Positions 35,223-47,063 of a stretch of DNA of 64,000 bases are shown piece by piece; the first letter of the stretch is position 1; every line of letters starts with the position of its first letter. A program made the translations under genes and the position numbers. The notes beneath the pieces were generated by a model that was not told where the DNA came from, made no database searches, and worked only from the letters and a program-made list of their open reading frames with translations. The stretch comes from Plantago ovata (taxonomy: Eukaryota; Streptophyta; Magnoliopsida; Lamiales; Plantaginaceae). Where the stretch lies: assembly GCA_028274465.1 (NCBI GenBank), contig CM051457.1, positions 50,624,362-50,688,361 on the forward strand, in the 5' to 3' direction.

Positions 35223-37381
35223 CTATCTTTTCCTTCTGAGGGTACTAGACTTCTCCTTCATGAGTCTCCTTCCCGTGCTTTGATCCTGTGAATAAGAGTG
35301 AACATAGACGTTAAGACCACTGTAATCAATAGTGTTAGAAGTATCGGGTGGATCAGGTGGATCGGATATGGCTTGCAACACATGTTGCTTGCCATCCACT
35401 TCGATAGTGCAAGTCCTTTGGTAGATGTCCATTACGGAGCGTAGCTTAGTCAAGAATGTTCGTCCTAAGAGTATGACATCCCCCGTTCCTGGTGCTGATG
35501 CTGGCATAATTACAAAATCGGTGTAGACAGAGGCTTCACGAATTTTGACTAATACATTCTTCACAACTCCTTCGGGTTTCACAAGGGATCCATCCGCCAG
35601 TTGCACAATAGCCTTATGCATAGTTAGTTCTCCAAGGTTACTCCTCTCGAAAATATTCAAAGGGAGCACATTAGAGTAGGATCCTGTGTCTAGTGTGGCT
35701 CGGACATCTTCAAGCTCCCCAATCCTGACCTTAACATCGAAACTTTGAGGGAATGGCTCGGGATCCTCTTGCTCCTCTTCACTCTTGTCAGTACCAAGGT
35801 CCTTTTCTTCTTCTTCGGCTTGTGGGGGCAGTTCCCTCTTGCAACTCTCGCACTTAGCAACCTTCTTGATGGTGATTTCAACGGGTAGATCACCCACTAA
35901 GTTAATGGACAACGACTTCTCAGTGTTGCTGGGCAGTTTGCCTTGCTCCCTACTTGCTCCTCGTTCGATCAATTCTTGCATCTTTTGATGGGCAAGCCTA
36001 GTGCTCTCTTCCAACCTATCAAGCCTTGCCCTAGTCTTCTCGGAATCTTCTTCATAACGTTTGAGAAAACTTTGTGTGTGATCAACCATCTTCTGCAAGT
36101 TCTCCATCAATTGAGCCGATTTTGACTTCGGTTGCTCTTTCGGAGCGGGGTTTTCGCAGTGATCATTACCATAGTTTAGCCTACTACGGTCTTGGTTACG
36201 TCCATAAGTTTGGTTAGCCGGTGCATATCCTTGATTGTTACGGTATCCTCTTCTCCAAAATCCACCTCGAAGATTCCTACCGTCTTGTCCGTAGCTAACT
36301 TCTTGAGTACCAAACTCCGTAGCAAAGGCTTCTTCTTCGCCTCCTCGAGCCCAGTTGCCATCATCGTATGCCAGCTCCGATCTACACATATGAGCCCCAT
36401 GCCCATAGTTCTTGCAAATTCGGCATACTTTGTTCGAAACAGTTGTTCCGGTGGCGCTCTTGAGGACTTGCTTCAATTCGTTGGTAAAGCACTCGAATTG
36501 TTCCCCATTCCCCCTGTACATAGGGGCTTCTTGAGTTGGTGGAGCTTCAGGTCCACGTCTCCTATCCATTGCTCTCGGGTCCTTGAACTGTGAACCCTTA
36601 GCAAGCCTTTCGAAGACAGCCTAGACGGCTTCTGCGGTTTCATCTCAAATATTGCCTCGGCATTGGAAATCCACCACTTGTTGGTTCTCGAAGGTTAGTC
36701 CATTGTAGAAGTGTTGGACTAGGTCGGAAAGTTCAAAACCATGGTGAGGGCACTTGTTCGTGAGATCTTGGAACCTCTCGAACGCGGTGTAGATGGTCTC
36801 ATCATAGTCCTGCTTGAATCCAGTGATCTGCGCCTTAAGCGCGGTAGTCAAGGTGTGGGGGAAGTATTTCTCCATGAAAGCTGAAAAAACCTTCTCCCAA
36901 GTGTCCAGCGAGCCGGCTGGTAGAGAACTCAGCCATGACTTGGCTCTGTCGCCAAGTCCCATAGCAAAAACCTTCATCCTCAACTCATCCGTTGTTATGT
37001 CAGCTCCGGGTCGTGGGAGTTGGTTGCGAAATCATCGATATCGTGCAAGTACCCCATCACATCTTCCCTTGACAAGCCATAGAACCTCGGAAGTTGTTGG
37101 AATGCATGGTTCTTGATCTCCAGATCTCGGGTTCCGGACGAAATAACAATCGTCGGTCCCCTCATACGATCTTTGGTGGGTTGAACCCATGCCTTCAGTG
37201 GTCTAGCTTTTGCCATTCCGTCGATTTCCTTGAAAAGAATGTGTAGAGATTCAGAAAAATCGGTTTCCTCTATTTCCTCTAGTGCGCGCCTTTCAAGTAG
37301 TCGCCTTCTTTGGTGGTAGACTCTATCGATCTCAGCTATTGAATCAGCAAGCGGTGTTCCTGCAGAACGTGTATGCGGCAT
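35223..37381 (-). pseudogene. Gag-protease of element D
   Basis: The same protein as in E: start MPHTRSAGTPLADSIAE (ATG at 37381), gag core, knuckle CRICKNYGHGAHMC, coiled coil, DTGSYSN protease site, VDGKQHVLQAISDPPDPPD and a basic end. The position directly after the stop, where Athila pol would follow, holds the leader and cassette instead. About three breaks. Confidence 0.9.
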
Positions 37382-37530
37382 ACACAATCTGTAACAGACT
37401 AGGAAAGTTGATTAGAAACAGACTAGGAAAGCAGTATCAGAGAGAGATTAAAAAGGAAAAACTAAAACTAAAAGAATTAGGAATCTAAAGCTGTAAATAT
37501 AAAAAAATTAAATAGAAAAAAGGAGTATAT

Positions 37531-37548
37531 TCCCCGGCAACGGCGCCA
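37531..37548 (-). promoter_or_regulatory. Primer-binding site, tRNA-Asp type (element D)
   Basis: Minus strand TGGCGCCGTTGCCGGGGA, three bases from the LTR. Confidence 0.93.
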
Positions 37549-37551
37549 ATT

Positions 37552-38877
37552 TGATGAACGCGGGTTTGTCGGGTCCCGGTTCAAGCAAATAAATTTGTTA
37601 ATTAGCCAAAGGCAATCCACAACTACAACGAACCGTAGTGTAGCGGTAGAATGACTCGAGTGTCGTTCTCTAAGGACTATAACTAGCTTTATCTATTTAA
37701 CAAGAGAATATAAAACAGCAGACAGATAGCAATAGGGGGTTTCTAGCAGATAATGGAGATTGGTGATAGTATGATCCTTCTTAACATAACGGGTCGATAA
37801 TAATGCATAAATTCCTCGGTCTTGCATAGAGATCTTTGAATCAATCTAGTGTCCTGTTGCAAATATTAAGCACTACGAAGATAAGTTGGTCTGACAAGTC
37901 AATCACTATTGTCCTAATGTGCTCCGTAATTATTCAACGCTACGACGATAATTGGTCTGAAAATTGTCCTAATGCGCTCAGTAATTACTCAACACTACGA
38001 AAATAATTGGTCTGATGATCGACAAGTGTCCAATTGTGCATAATAATTAATACAACATACGAGAATTTTGGTTACAACTGATCAACGAAATAAAGCAATG
38101 ACACGGAGTATAATGCGCGATATAGCCATTAGCATGATTATCTTCCCTTCGCTAAGAATTCACATACTACCACCAACGATAAGTTTAGCTACTCATAATA
38201 GGCATGCAATCAACAAAAATCATAGAAGAAAACATGTTGAAAGAATATAAAATAAGTAGAATAAAACTGTAAGATACAAAGTTACCGAAGGTTGTCAATC
38301 TCCGGATGATTGCGGTCCAACGAGCTCCAAACTGCTATGAAAAAGTATCCCCTAAGCTACAGAACTCCCAGGACAGGCCCCGGGAAGTTCCTACCGAAAA
38401 CTATAGAGAGAGGTGAGAGAGAAGGTCTGGAAAGATATGATTTTCGGAGAAAAACTGAGCACTATATATAGGCCCCGAAAAACTACGGGGCGGTTCGCCC
38501 CATGGTGCGGCGGTTCGCCCCCGAGTCTTTCTCGCGGAATTCCGCGTTTTCAACGCGTTTTTGGATTTCTTCACCTTTTCGTACTCGGTTTCTGACTTCT
38601 AGTAGCCTTCTAACCTCCAGATTCGGCCCCTAGACTTCAAATCCTATCCGGAAACCTTTAGATACTCCAAATAGGCTTCTGGAACACCAATTCCTTGTCA
38701 ACTTCAATATAATTGCCCGGAAATCCACGAATTTCAACCAAAACCTGTAAAATAAAATCTAAAGGGAGACGTGACACTATTCTAATAAAATGTACTAAAA
38801 TATAGCTAAATTAACATAGAGGATAGCTAAAATAGGTGAAAAAGACTCGAATGAAAGTGTAAAATACACATTCATCA
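37552..38877 (-). repeat. 5' LTR of element D
   Basis: 1326 bp, TGATGAACGCGGG...ACACATTCATCA. Cassette at 38486-38522 beside TATATATA, and three to four minisatellite units (about 37850-38060). Confidence 0.92.
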
Positions 38878-38882
38878 AGTGT

Positions 38883-39996
38883 CGCGGTACTGGCATCAAC
38901 TCTATCGAAACGATCGTCGAGGTAGGCCCGGAGTTCAGAGAAGTCAAATCCTCTAGACCCCTGTGGTGCTCGAGGCGGTGCATGCGGTGCTCTTTGGACA
39001 AATGGAATATCCGGGTTAGGGCTTGGCCATCATCAGCCTCTATAGCATCCTCATAATCATTCTCATTATCGGAATCGCTCGGTTGGAAGGGTGCTTCCAC
39101 ATCAGCAGCGGCAGCCGTGGGTTTTTCAACTGATACCTAGCCAGATGCACCTCAATAGTCGAGGGTGAAAGGGCAGCGACCTCGCAATCCCCCTCGTCAA
39201 TGTCCTCGACCCCATGATACTTGCAGTAGGCAGTGATGAAGCTCGGAAAGATGAAAGGCTTCTTCTTCTTTTCCCAGTGGCGCTCATACTCTTCATACAT
39301 GATGTGCCCGATGTCGATCCGATGTCTGTCTATCAAGCAGTAGAGGAGCTCGGCGTAGTTTGGTTGTATCCAAGTGTCATTCTTCCTAGGGATCAAGTTG
39401 AAGATGTAAAATTTCATCATCACCTTAGCCTCAATGCTAAGGTCGCTCTGACTGATCCGTGCAGGTTCTGCCCCGATTTCTGGATATCTGTACTCCCTGT
39501 TGTAGATCACGTCCGTAATATGTCTTCCTATCCCCCTAGAGGCCCTCGAATACAGGTAGGCATGGTTGCTCCCTGTGAACTCCTGTTGCCCAAAATGGAC
39601 GAACGAAGAAATTGACTCTGGCGACCATGGTATTATCAGGCCTCGAACTAGTACCCCATTTTTCTCCTCGAGATTCGTGAATCCAGTGTAGAACTCTTGG
39701 AGGAGGCTCATGTCGTACCCCTTGAACCTGTTGGAACTATACCAAACCCAATTCCTTCTTGATGCCAATCGGGAGAGCGTCCTATACCCCGCTGTTCCAG
39801 CTACTGCCTCCGGAATATCAATCCTCCTATCGGGTATGATCGATCTTCCCCCTTCGGCTAGCTCCACTTCGAGCCTTTGTCGGACATCTATCGCAGCTAA
39901 AGACAACTCGTACATGTTGTGAGAAGGTTGGGAGCTTGATGCTACTCCCTTTTCCTTCCTGCTCGAGCCAGCTCTCCTCGATCCTCTTGGAGCCAT
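38883..39996 (-). pseudogene. Second ORF of element C, main part
   Basis: ATG at 39996 (MAPRGSRRAGSSRKEKGVASSSQPS), then NWVWYSSNRFKGYDMSLLQEFYTGFTNLEEKNGVLVRGLIIPW, AYLYSRASRGIGRHITDVI and VMMKFYIFNLIPRKNDTWIQPNYAELLYCLIDRHRIDIGHIMYEEYERHWEKK. Close to the D protein along its length. The tail of the same gene is at 23887-24090. About two breaks besides the D insertion. Confidence 0.85.
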
Positions 39997-40001
39997 GATT
40001 C

Positions 40002-40539
40002 CTACAAACAATAATTAGTATCTTGTATGACGCAAAACAGACTTATGCATATGTAAATGTACGAGCGAACAAACGAGCAATATCTACAACAATCCAACTC
40101 CTCAAAAACCCAATGTCTAGTCTAGCTACTTCATCACGCAACATATCAATGTAACTACTACAATAACAAATCACATTATGCTCTTGCTAAACAACAATGC
40201 CTTGAATCACAAGGTTCAATCCATACCATAGTAACAAAAATCTAACAACATAAATCCTCAACTTCATCAATCATGCATTCTACCATTACATCCATCATTA
40301 TCATATCAAAAAACACATGTTTAAGCATGGAATGAAGGTAAAAGATACATTTCCTAACAAGATATATCATCTAATAGCAAAAATCTCAAACCAACAAACC
40401 AAGCCTAATTGAACATGCAATTGATTATGAATAACGTTTCTAATCACATAAATCATCAACCCATACATCATACAAGCTTAATTGAAGCATAAATCAAAAA
40501 AACCCCAAATTTGAAAAATTAGGGTTCATGTGAGATTAC
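40002..40539 (-). other. Putative 5'-UTR intron of element C
   Basis: Donor GATTTGAG|GTAATC, acceptor GTTTGTAG|, 538 nt, with ACATGAACCCTAATTTTTC just inside the donor as in the sister copies. Uninterrupted, so the best copy for testing splicing. Confidence 0.62.
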
Positions 40540-40699
40540 CTCAAATCCTAAGATTGAATGAACTAGGAAGAAATTTGTTCGGATGAAAAGAAAGAGCATG
40601 TAACGGGCTTCGATTGAAGCTAAATGGGGAATTTTTGGAGTTTAGATGAAGTGAAATGAGGGAGAATGGGGGAGAACCCCGATTTAATTCTCTGCAGAA

Positions 40700-40790
40700 C
40701 GTGGGGCGAGTCGCCCCACGTTTGGGGAGAGTCGCCCTGCGCGTCCAGAGCGCGCGCGCGCTCTGGACTCGAAGGGCGGTCCTCCCCCAC
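40700..40790. repeat. Internal inverted-repeat cassette, element C
   Basis: GGGGCG-AGT-CGCCCC, a second partial unit and the arm pair GTCCAGAGCGCG / CGCGCTCTGGAC. It begins about 161 bp upstream of the donor. Confidence 0.85.
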
Positions 40791-41054
40791 CTCCTGAGGT
40801 GGGGAGACGAACTTTTCGAAAAAAATGGGGTTTTTAAGTCCCCGAAAACCATTTTTCTCACAAAACACTCGAAAAATCTCACTCAAACATATCATAAGCA
40901 CATACGACACAGAGACGAACAAATTCACATATGAAAAGCAAATTGTTCAAATATGAATGCATGCAATAAAGCGGTAAAGAAAGCGATAAAAACTCCGGGT
41001 TGCCTCCCGGATAGCGCCATTGTTTAAAGTCTTTGACTCGACTCCTGTTTGTGC

Positions 41055-42983
41055 CTAGCTGTTCTTCTGGAGGGTACTAGACTTCCCCTTTATGGATCTC
41101 CTCCTCATGCCTCGAACCTGTGAATAGGAATGAACATAGACATCAAGACCACGGTAGTCAACAGTGTGAGAAGTATCAGGTGGATCAGATATGGCTCGCA
41201 ACACATGTCGCTTGCCATCCACTTCAATAGTGCAAGTCCTTCGGTAGATGTCCATCACGGAGCGTAGCTTAGCCAAGAACGTTCGCCCCAAGAGAATGAC
41301 ATCCCCCGTCCCAGGTGTAGACGCCGGCATAACTACAAAATTGGTGTATACAGAAGCTTCACAAATCTTGACCAATACATTTTTCAAAATGCCTTCGGGT
41401 CTCACAAAGGATCCATCCGCCAGTTGCACAATAGCCTTATGCTCAGATTGTTTTCCAAGGCTACTCTTCTCAAACACATTCAAAGGGAGCACATTAGAAT
41501 AGGATCCCGTGTCTAGTGTGGCACGGACATCTTCAAGCTCACCAATCCCGACCTTAACATCGAAACTTTGAGGGAGTGGCTCGGGATCCTCTTGCCCCTC
41601 TTCAGTCTCGTCAGAACCAAGGTCCTTCTCTTCTTCCTTGGCCAGTGGGGGTTCTTCCCCCTTGCAACACTCGCACTTAGCAACCTTCTTGATGGTGATT
41701 TCAAAAGGTAGATCACCCACCAAGGTAATGGACATCGACTTCTCAGTGTTGCTAGGGAGCTTGCCTTGCTCCCTACTTGCTCCTCGGTCGATCAACTCTT
41801 GCATCTTTTGATGGGCAAGCCTAGTGCTCTCTTCCAACCTATCAAGTCTCGCTCTAGTCTTCTCAGAATCTTCTTCATAACGTTTGAGAAAACTTTGGGT
41901 GTGATCAACCATCTTTTGCAAGTTCTCCATCAGTTGAGCCGACTTCGACTTCGGTTGCTCTTTCGGTGCGGGGTTTTCGCAGTGGTCATTACCATAGTTA
42001 AGCCTACTACGGTCTTGGTTAGGGCCATAAGTTTGGCTAGCCGGTGCATATCCTTGATTGTTTTGGAATCCTCTTCTCCAAAATCCACCTCGAGGATTCC
42101 TACCATCTTGTCCGTAGCTAGCTTCTTGAGTACCAAACTCCGTAGCAAAGGCTTCCTCTTCGCCTCCTTGAGCCCAGTTGCCATCATCATATGCAAGCTC
42201 CGATCTACACATATGAGCCCCCATGCCCATAGTTCTTGCATATTCGGCAAACTTCGTTCGAAACAGTTGTTCCAACGGCGCTCTTGAGGACTTGCTTCAA
42301 TTCGTTGGTAAAGCACTCGAATTGATCCCCATTACCCCTATACATAGGGGCTTCTTGATTCGGTGGAGCTTCAGGTCCACGTCTCCTAACCATTGCCCTT
42401 GGGTCCTTGAACTGCGAACCGTTAGCAAGCCTTTCGAAAACTGCCCAGACGACTTCTGCAGTTTCCTCCCAAATATTGCATCGGCATTGGAAATCCACCA
42501 CTTGTTGGTTCTCGAAGGTTAGTCCATTGTATAAGTGTTGGACTAGGTCAGAAAGCTCAAAACCATGGTGAGGGCACTTGTTCGTGAGATCTTGGAATCT
42601 CTCAAACGCGGTGTAGATGGTCTCATCATAATCCTGCTTGAATCCAGTGATTTGCGCTTTTAGCGCGGTAGTCAAGGTGTGAGGAAAGTATTTTTCCATG
42701 AAATCTGAAAAAACCTTCTCCCAAGTGTCCAGCGAGCCTGCTGGTAGAGAACTCAACCATGACTTGGCTCTGTCGCCAAGTCCCATAGCAAAAACCTTCA
42801 TCCTCAACTCATCCGTTGTTATTTCAGCTCTGGGTCGTGGGAGTTGGTTGACGAAATCATCGATATCGTGCAAGTACCCCATCACATCTTCCCTTGTTAA
42901 GCCATAGAACCTCGGAAGTTGTTGGAATGCGTGGTTCTTGATTTCCAGATCTCGAGCCGCAGACGAAAGAACAATCGCCGGCC
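41055..42983 (-). pseudogene. Gag-protease of element C (5' end missing)
   Basis: Gag core, zinc knuckle region, coiled coil, protease with DTGSYSNVLPLNVFE and a basic tail, as in D and E. The N-terminal coding part is cut away by insertion of element B at 42983. About two further breaks. Confidence 0.88.
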
Positions 42984-44095
42984 TGATGAATGTGTATTTT
43001 ACACTTTCATTCGAGTCTTTTTCACCTATTTTAGCTATCCTCTATGTTAATTTAGCTATATTTTAATGCATTTTATTAGAATAGTGTCACGTTTCCCTTT
43101 AGATTTTATTTTACAGGTTTTGGTTGAAATTCGAAGATTTCCGGGCAATTATATTGAAGTTGACAAGGAATTGGTGTTCCAGAAGCCTATTTGGAGTATC
43201 TGAAGGTTTCCGGATGGGATTCGGAGTCTAGGGGCCGAATCTGGAGGTTAGAAGGCTACTAGAAGTCAGAAACCGAGTCCGAAAAGGGGAAGAAATTCAA
43301 AACCGCGTCGAAAATGCGGATTTCCGCGAGAAATTTTCTGGGGCGAACCGCCCCAAACGTGGGGCGAACCGCCCCACACCGGGCGAACCACCGCGCGTGT
43401 GGGGCGAACCGCCCCATAGTATTTCGAAGCCTATATATAATTGCTCAGTTTTCTCCAAAAATCATATCTTTCCAGACCTACTTTCTCACCTCTCTCTGTA
43501 GTTTTAGGTAGGGACTTCCCAGAGCCTGTTCTGGGGGTCCGTAGCTTAGGGGATACTTTTTCATAGCAGTTTGGAGCTCGTAGGATCGCAATCATCCGGA
43601 GATTGACAACCTTCGGTAACTTTGTATCTTACAGTTTTATTCTACTTATTTTATTATGTTCTTTCAACATGTTTTCTTCTATGATTTCTGTTGATTGCAT
43701 GCCTATTATGAGTAGCTAAACTTATCATTGGTGGTAGTATGTGAATTCTTAGCGAAGGGAAGATAATCATGCTAATGGCTATATCGCGCATTATACTCCG
43801 TGTCATTGCTTTATTTCATTGATCTGGCACATCCTAAATTCTCGTATGTTGTATTAATTATTATGCATGATTGGACACTTGTCGACCATCAGACCAATTA
43901 TCTTCGTAGTGTTGAATAATTACGGAACACATTAGGACAATAGTGATTGACTTGTCAGACCAATTATCCTCGTAGTGCTTAATATTTGCAACAGGACACT
44001 AGATTGATTCAAAGATCTCTATGCAAGACCGAGGAATTTATGCATGATTATCGACCCGTTATGTTAAGAAGGACCATACTATCACTGTAACACCC

Positions 44096-46675
44096 CGTTT
44101 TTTTAATTATTTATTTAATTATTATTTTATTATTTATTATTTTATTATTTAATTTTAGTTAATTAATTATCAGAGTAAATTATTTATTCGATAATTATTT
44201 AATTAATTTCACGTAAGCTAGTTCGTTTCGTTTTGTTTGGATCGATCTGGAAGCTTAAGACCTTTCTGACCTTGTTGGCCCTATTCCTAGCCTAGTCAAA
44301 GGCCTGTTTGACCGGCCCTTTTGACCAACCCTAACCCTAATCAGACTTGACTCCCTCCTCTTCCTCGCTGCCGTCATAATCGAATTAGAAGAAGAAAGAA
44401 AAGAAAGAAAGAAAGAGAGGAGAGGAAGAGAAAGAAAAAGAAGATCTTTGCAGCTGCTGTCCGTTCCGGTCTCGGGAGTCCGCCGCCGCCGCCTGGCTGC
44501 TCCGCCGCCGTCCGACCTCGCCGCGCCGCGCGCCGTCCCGTTCAAGCCGCCACTCTCTGTTTCTGTTTTGTCCGTTTAGCGTGCCGTTCGGATCGATCGA
44601 TCCGTCTGCCCTGTTCACCGGTTGCCGCGCCGCCGCGTTGATCCGTTCGCTGTCTATCCGATTCGATCCATCGCGCCGCCGTTCCCAAACCGTCCGATCT
44701 CCGCCCCCGTTCCGTTTGTTCTCCGGTAAGCGCTCCCCTAACTCGTCTTCTCCTTAATTCTTCTTCATCTTCGACTTCAATCTTTCTTCTGTGACTTACT
44801 AACTCATTTTTGGGATTTAAATCCCGTGCCTTGGTTGTTGTTCGATTTGGGTAACAGATTCCTTCTCGTTGTTCTGATCCAAAGGTACTGATCTCGATCT
44901 CTTTCTTCTTCTTGTCGATTTCCAGTTCACATTTTCTATTTTGACCATTTTACCCCTGCTCCAATCTAATGCTTAAACCGAACCTTAAAACCTCGAGTTA
45001 GACCTATTCTGGACTCATGTTGACTGATAATGGACTATATGAACTCCCGTTTAGGACTTTTAACCTGATTTGATTGACAGTGGACTAAATGTGTGATAGT
45101 ATGAGACTTTAGGGACTGTTATGTGGTTATTGAAAGTTGTGAGGTTATTGTTTGGTTTCTAGAAACTTGAAGGACCTATTTGTAATTATGTTTGTTCGAG
45201 GTTGACCGATTATGAACTGGTTTAGGAGAGTCATTTTCTGGGAAAGGTTATGATACTGATTTTAAAAATTGTGAGGACTGTTTTGGGGTTTATGGAAAGA
45301 TAAATGACCTTTTTGCAATTAAACTTTGACCGTAGTTGACTGACAGAGGACTTTTTCGTAAACCTTCTTTCTGTGGAGACTGATATGTATGTTTGGAAAA
45401 GTTCTGGACTTGTTTGTACTTTCTGTATTTGAAAAGGATTTTTTTGCAATTTACATCTGAAGGGTATTTTGGTAATTTCCAGAGTCTGAAAACCGAAAGA
45501 GTATTTCTGAAAATGTTTCAACTTAGTTTCTGTTTTTGTAAGTTAGTATTGACTTGACTTGCTAGCCTAGTTGGTTAGGTTCTTGCTTGACTAACTTAGA
45601 GGTCCCGAGTTTGAACCCCGTCCTTACCATTTCCTTTTCAACTTTTTTCCTTCCGTCCGTTCGACTTCTAAAGTGTGTTTAGTACTTTCTTGTTAGGTTC
45701 TCCGTTGTTCGATAACCCGTAAGCTCATTACTCGTTGGAGATCTTTTGCTCGCAAGTTAAGGTGAGTGTTCACCCCTAAACCTATTATTTGCGAGAAACT
45801 GGAAGGATATGTGGCAACTTGTACCTATTACTATATACTGTTTTACTGTATGCTTCCGCATAAAAGTATAAGTCCTAAGTATGACTATTTACTTTTCTGT
45901 TTATTGCTATTCTGTTCTGGACTGACTTTTCTGCAGGAACACTTCTCGGTGTTTGACTATCTGTATCTGTTTGTTCTGTTTCTGTTCTGTTTCTGTGTGA
46001 CTGGTCGATTAGGTCGTAACTAGGTAGACTTCGGTAGTAGAGGACTATCGGGTTTGCTTGGTTATTGCCTAGTCTAATCCCTTTTAGACGCGAGGCAGAA
46101 GTCGCTGAGGTCTATTAGGGTCGTAGGATCTGTTTCCCCAAAGTACACGGGGGTTTCTGTTTCTGTCCGGAGTTGTGCACCCTCTGGAGGGAGTTATAAG
46201 GGCATTCTGGTAGTAGGAGCAATAAGGCGGGCTGCACCAACGGTCTACAACGTATCTGTTCTGTTAATCTGTTATATGTGTTCTGTTCTGTTTGCTCGTT
46301 TTTCTGAAAAGGATTTTGATTTCAGAACTGTTTACTTTCTGTTTTCAACTTAGAACGTCACTGAGATCCTTTATCTCACACTCTCTTGTTTTCAAAATTC
46401 CTTCCTTCCAGATACGGCTGAGGATGTTCGCGAGTAGGATGCCAGCGACTGAGAGAAGGGTCTGGGGTGTCATGGGTTTCTTTTGCAAAATAAGAAGATA
46501 AACTTTTACTGTCTTCATTCGTTGTTTCGTTTGAACTTGAGATGTCATTGGATATTTGTTTATTTCTGTTAGCATCAAAGATTATTTTGGCATTAAATGC
46601 CGACCGTTGCTATTAAAGTATTTTGGATTTTCTTTTCAAGAAACTATTTTTGTTTTCAAAACCGGTACCGTTACA
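44096..46675. mobile_element. Solo LTR, TGTAACACCC family, copy 2 (complete)
   Basis: 2580 bp from TGTAACACCCC to GGTACCGTTACA with a perfect ATCAC duplication (44091-44095, 46676-46680). It lies in the LTR of element B. It contains an A/G-rich run, a CpG-rich block (about 44460-44720) followed by CTCCG|GTAAGC, and the tRNA-like segment. No coding region. Likely a Ty3/Gypsy chromovirus LTR judging by length and termini, but unproven. Confidence 0.93.
45551..45630 (+). repeat. tRNA-like segment in solo LTR copy 2
   Basis: Counterpart of 612-690: CTAGTTGGTTAGG, then GAGTTTGAACCCC. B-box slightly weaker than in copy 1. Confidence 0.55.
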
Positions 46676-46896
46676 ATCACCAATCTCCATTATCTGCTAG
46701 AAACCCCCTTTTGCTATCTGTCTGATGTTTTATATTCTCTTGTTAAATAGATAAAGCTAGTTATAGTCCTGAGAGAACGACACTCGAGTCATTCTACTGC
46801 TACACTACGGTCTTCGTTGTAGTTGTGGATTGCCTTTGGCTAAATAACAAATTTATTTGCTGAACCCGTAGCACGACATCCACGCGTTCATCAAAT

Positions 46897-46914
46897 TGGC
46901 GCCGTTGCCGGGGA
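46897..46914 (+). promoter_or_regulatory. Primer-binding site, tRNA-Asp type (element B)
   Basis: TGGCGCCGTTGCCGGGGA, three bases after the LTR. Confidence 0.93.
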
Positions 46915-47063
46915 CTATACTCTTTTTTTCTGTTTAATTTGTTTATATTTACAGCTTTAGATTCCTAATTCTACTAGTTTTAGTTTTTCTTTTTTAATCT
47001 CTCTCTGATACTGCTTTCCTAGTCTGTTTCTAATCACCTTTCCTAGTCTGTTACAGATAGTGT

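Larger units (their letters stand above)
24091..38877 (-). mobile_element. Element D: Athila-like non-autonomous element, hosting E
   Basis: 5' LTR 37552-38877, primer site, gag-protease 35223-37381, cassette, split intron, second ORF 26364-27668, 3' region and a shortened 3' LTR (24091 to about 25020). Both LTRs share a distinctive terminal tag (GCGGGTTTGTCGGGTCCCGG), confirming they are a pair. Element E is inserted in the intron at 28138-34535. Without E, the internal region is about 6.1 kb and has no RT or integrase. Fossil with an incomplete 3' end and roughly three to four coding breaks. Confidence 0.9.
21604..42983 (-). mobile_element. Element C: Athila-like non-autonomous element, 3' part, hosting D
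   Basis: 3' LTR 21604-22906, internal 22907-24090 and 38883-42983. Element D is inserted at 24091-38877 in the second ORF, with duplications AGTGC (24086-24090) and AGTGT (38878-38882) that differ at one base. Element B cuts gag at 42983, with CGGCC (42979-42983) as expected duplication. The 5' LTR and gag start are not in the window. Parts in sense order: gag-protease, cassette, intron, second ORF, pyrimidine/purine tract, polypurine tract. No pol is present. Broken by two insertions plus a few coding breaks. Confidence 0.9.
42984..46893 (+). repeat. 5' LTR of element B, split by a solo LTR
   Basis: About 1325 bp once the inserted LTR (44096-46675) and its duplicated bases are set aside. 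Cassette 43340-43415 with three to four inverted repeats, then TATATATA near 43430. Confidence 0.9.
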
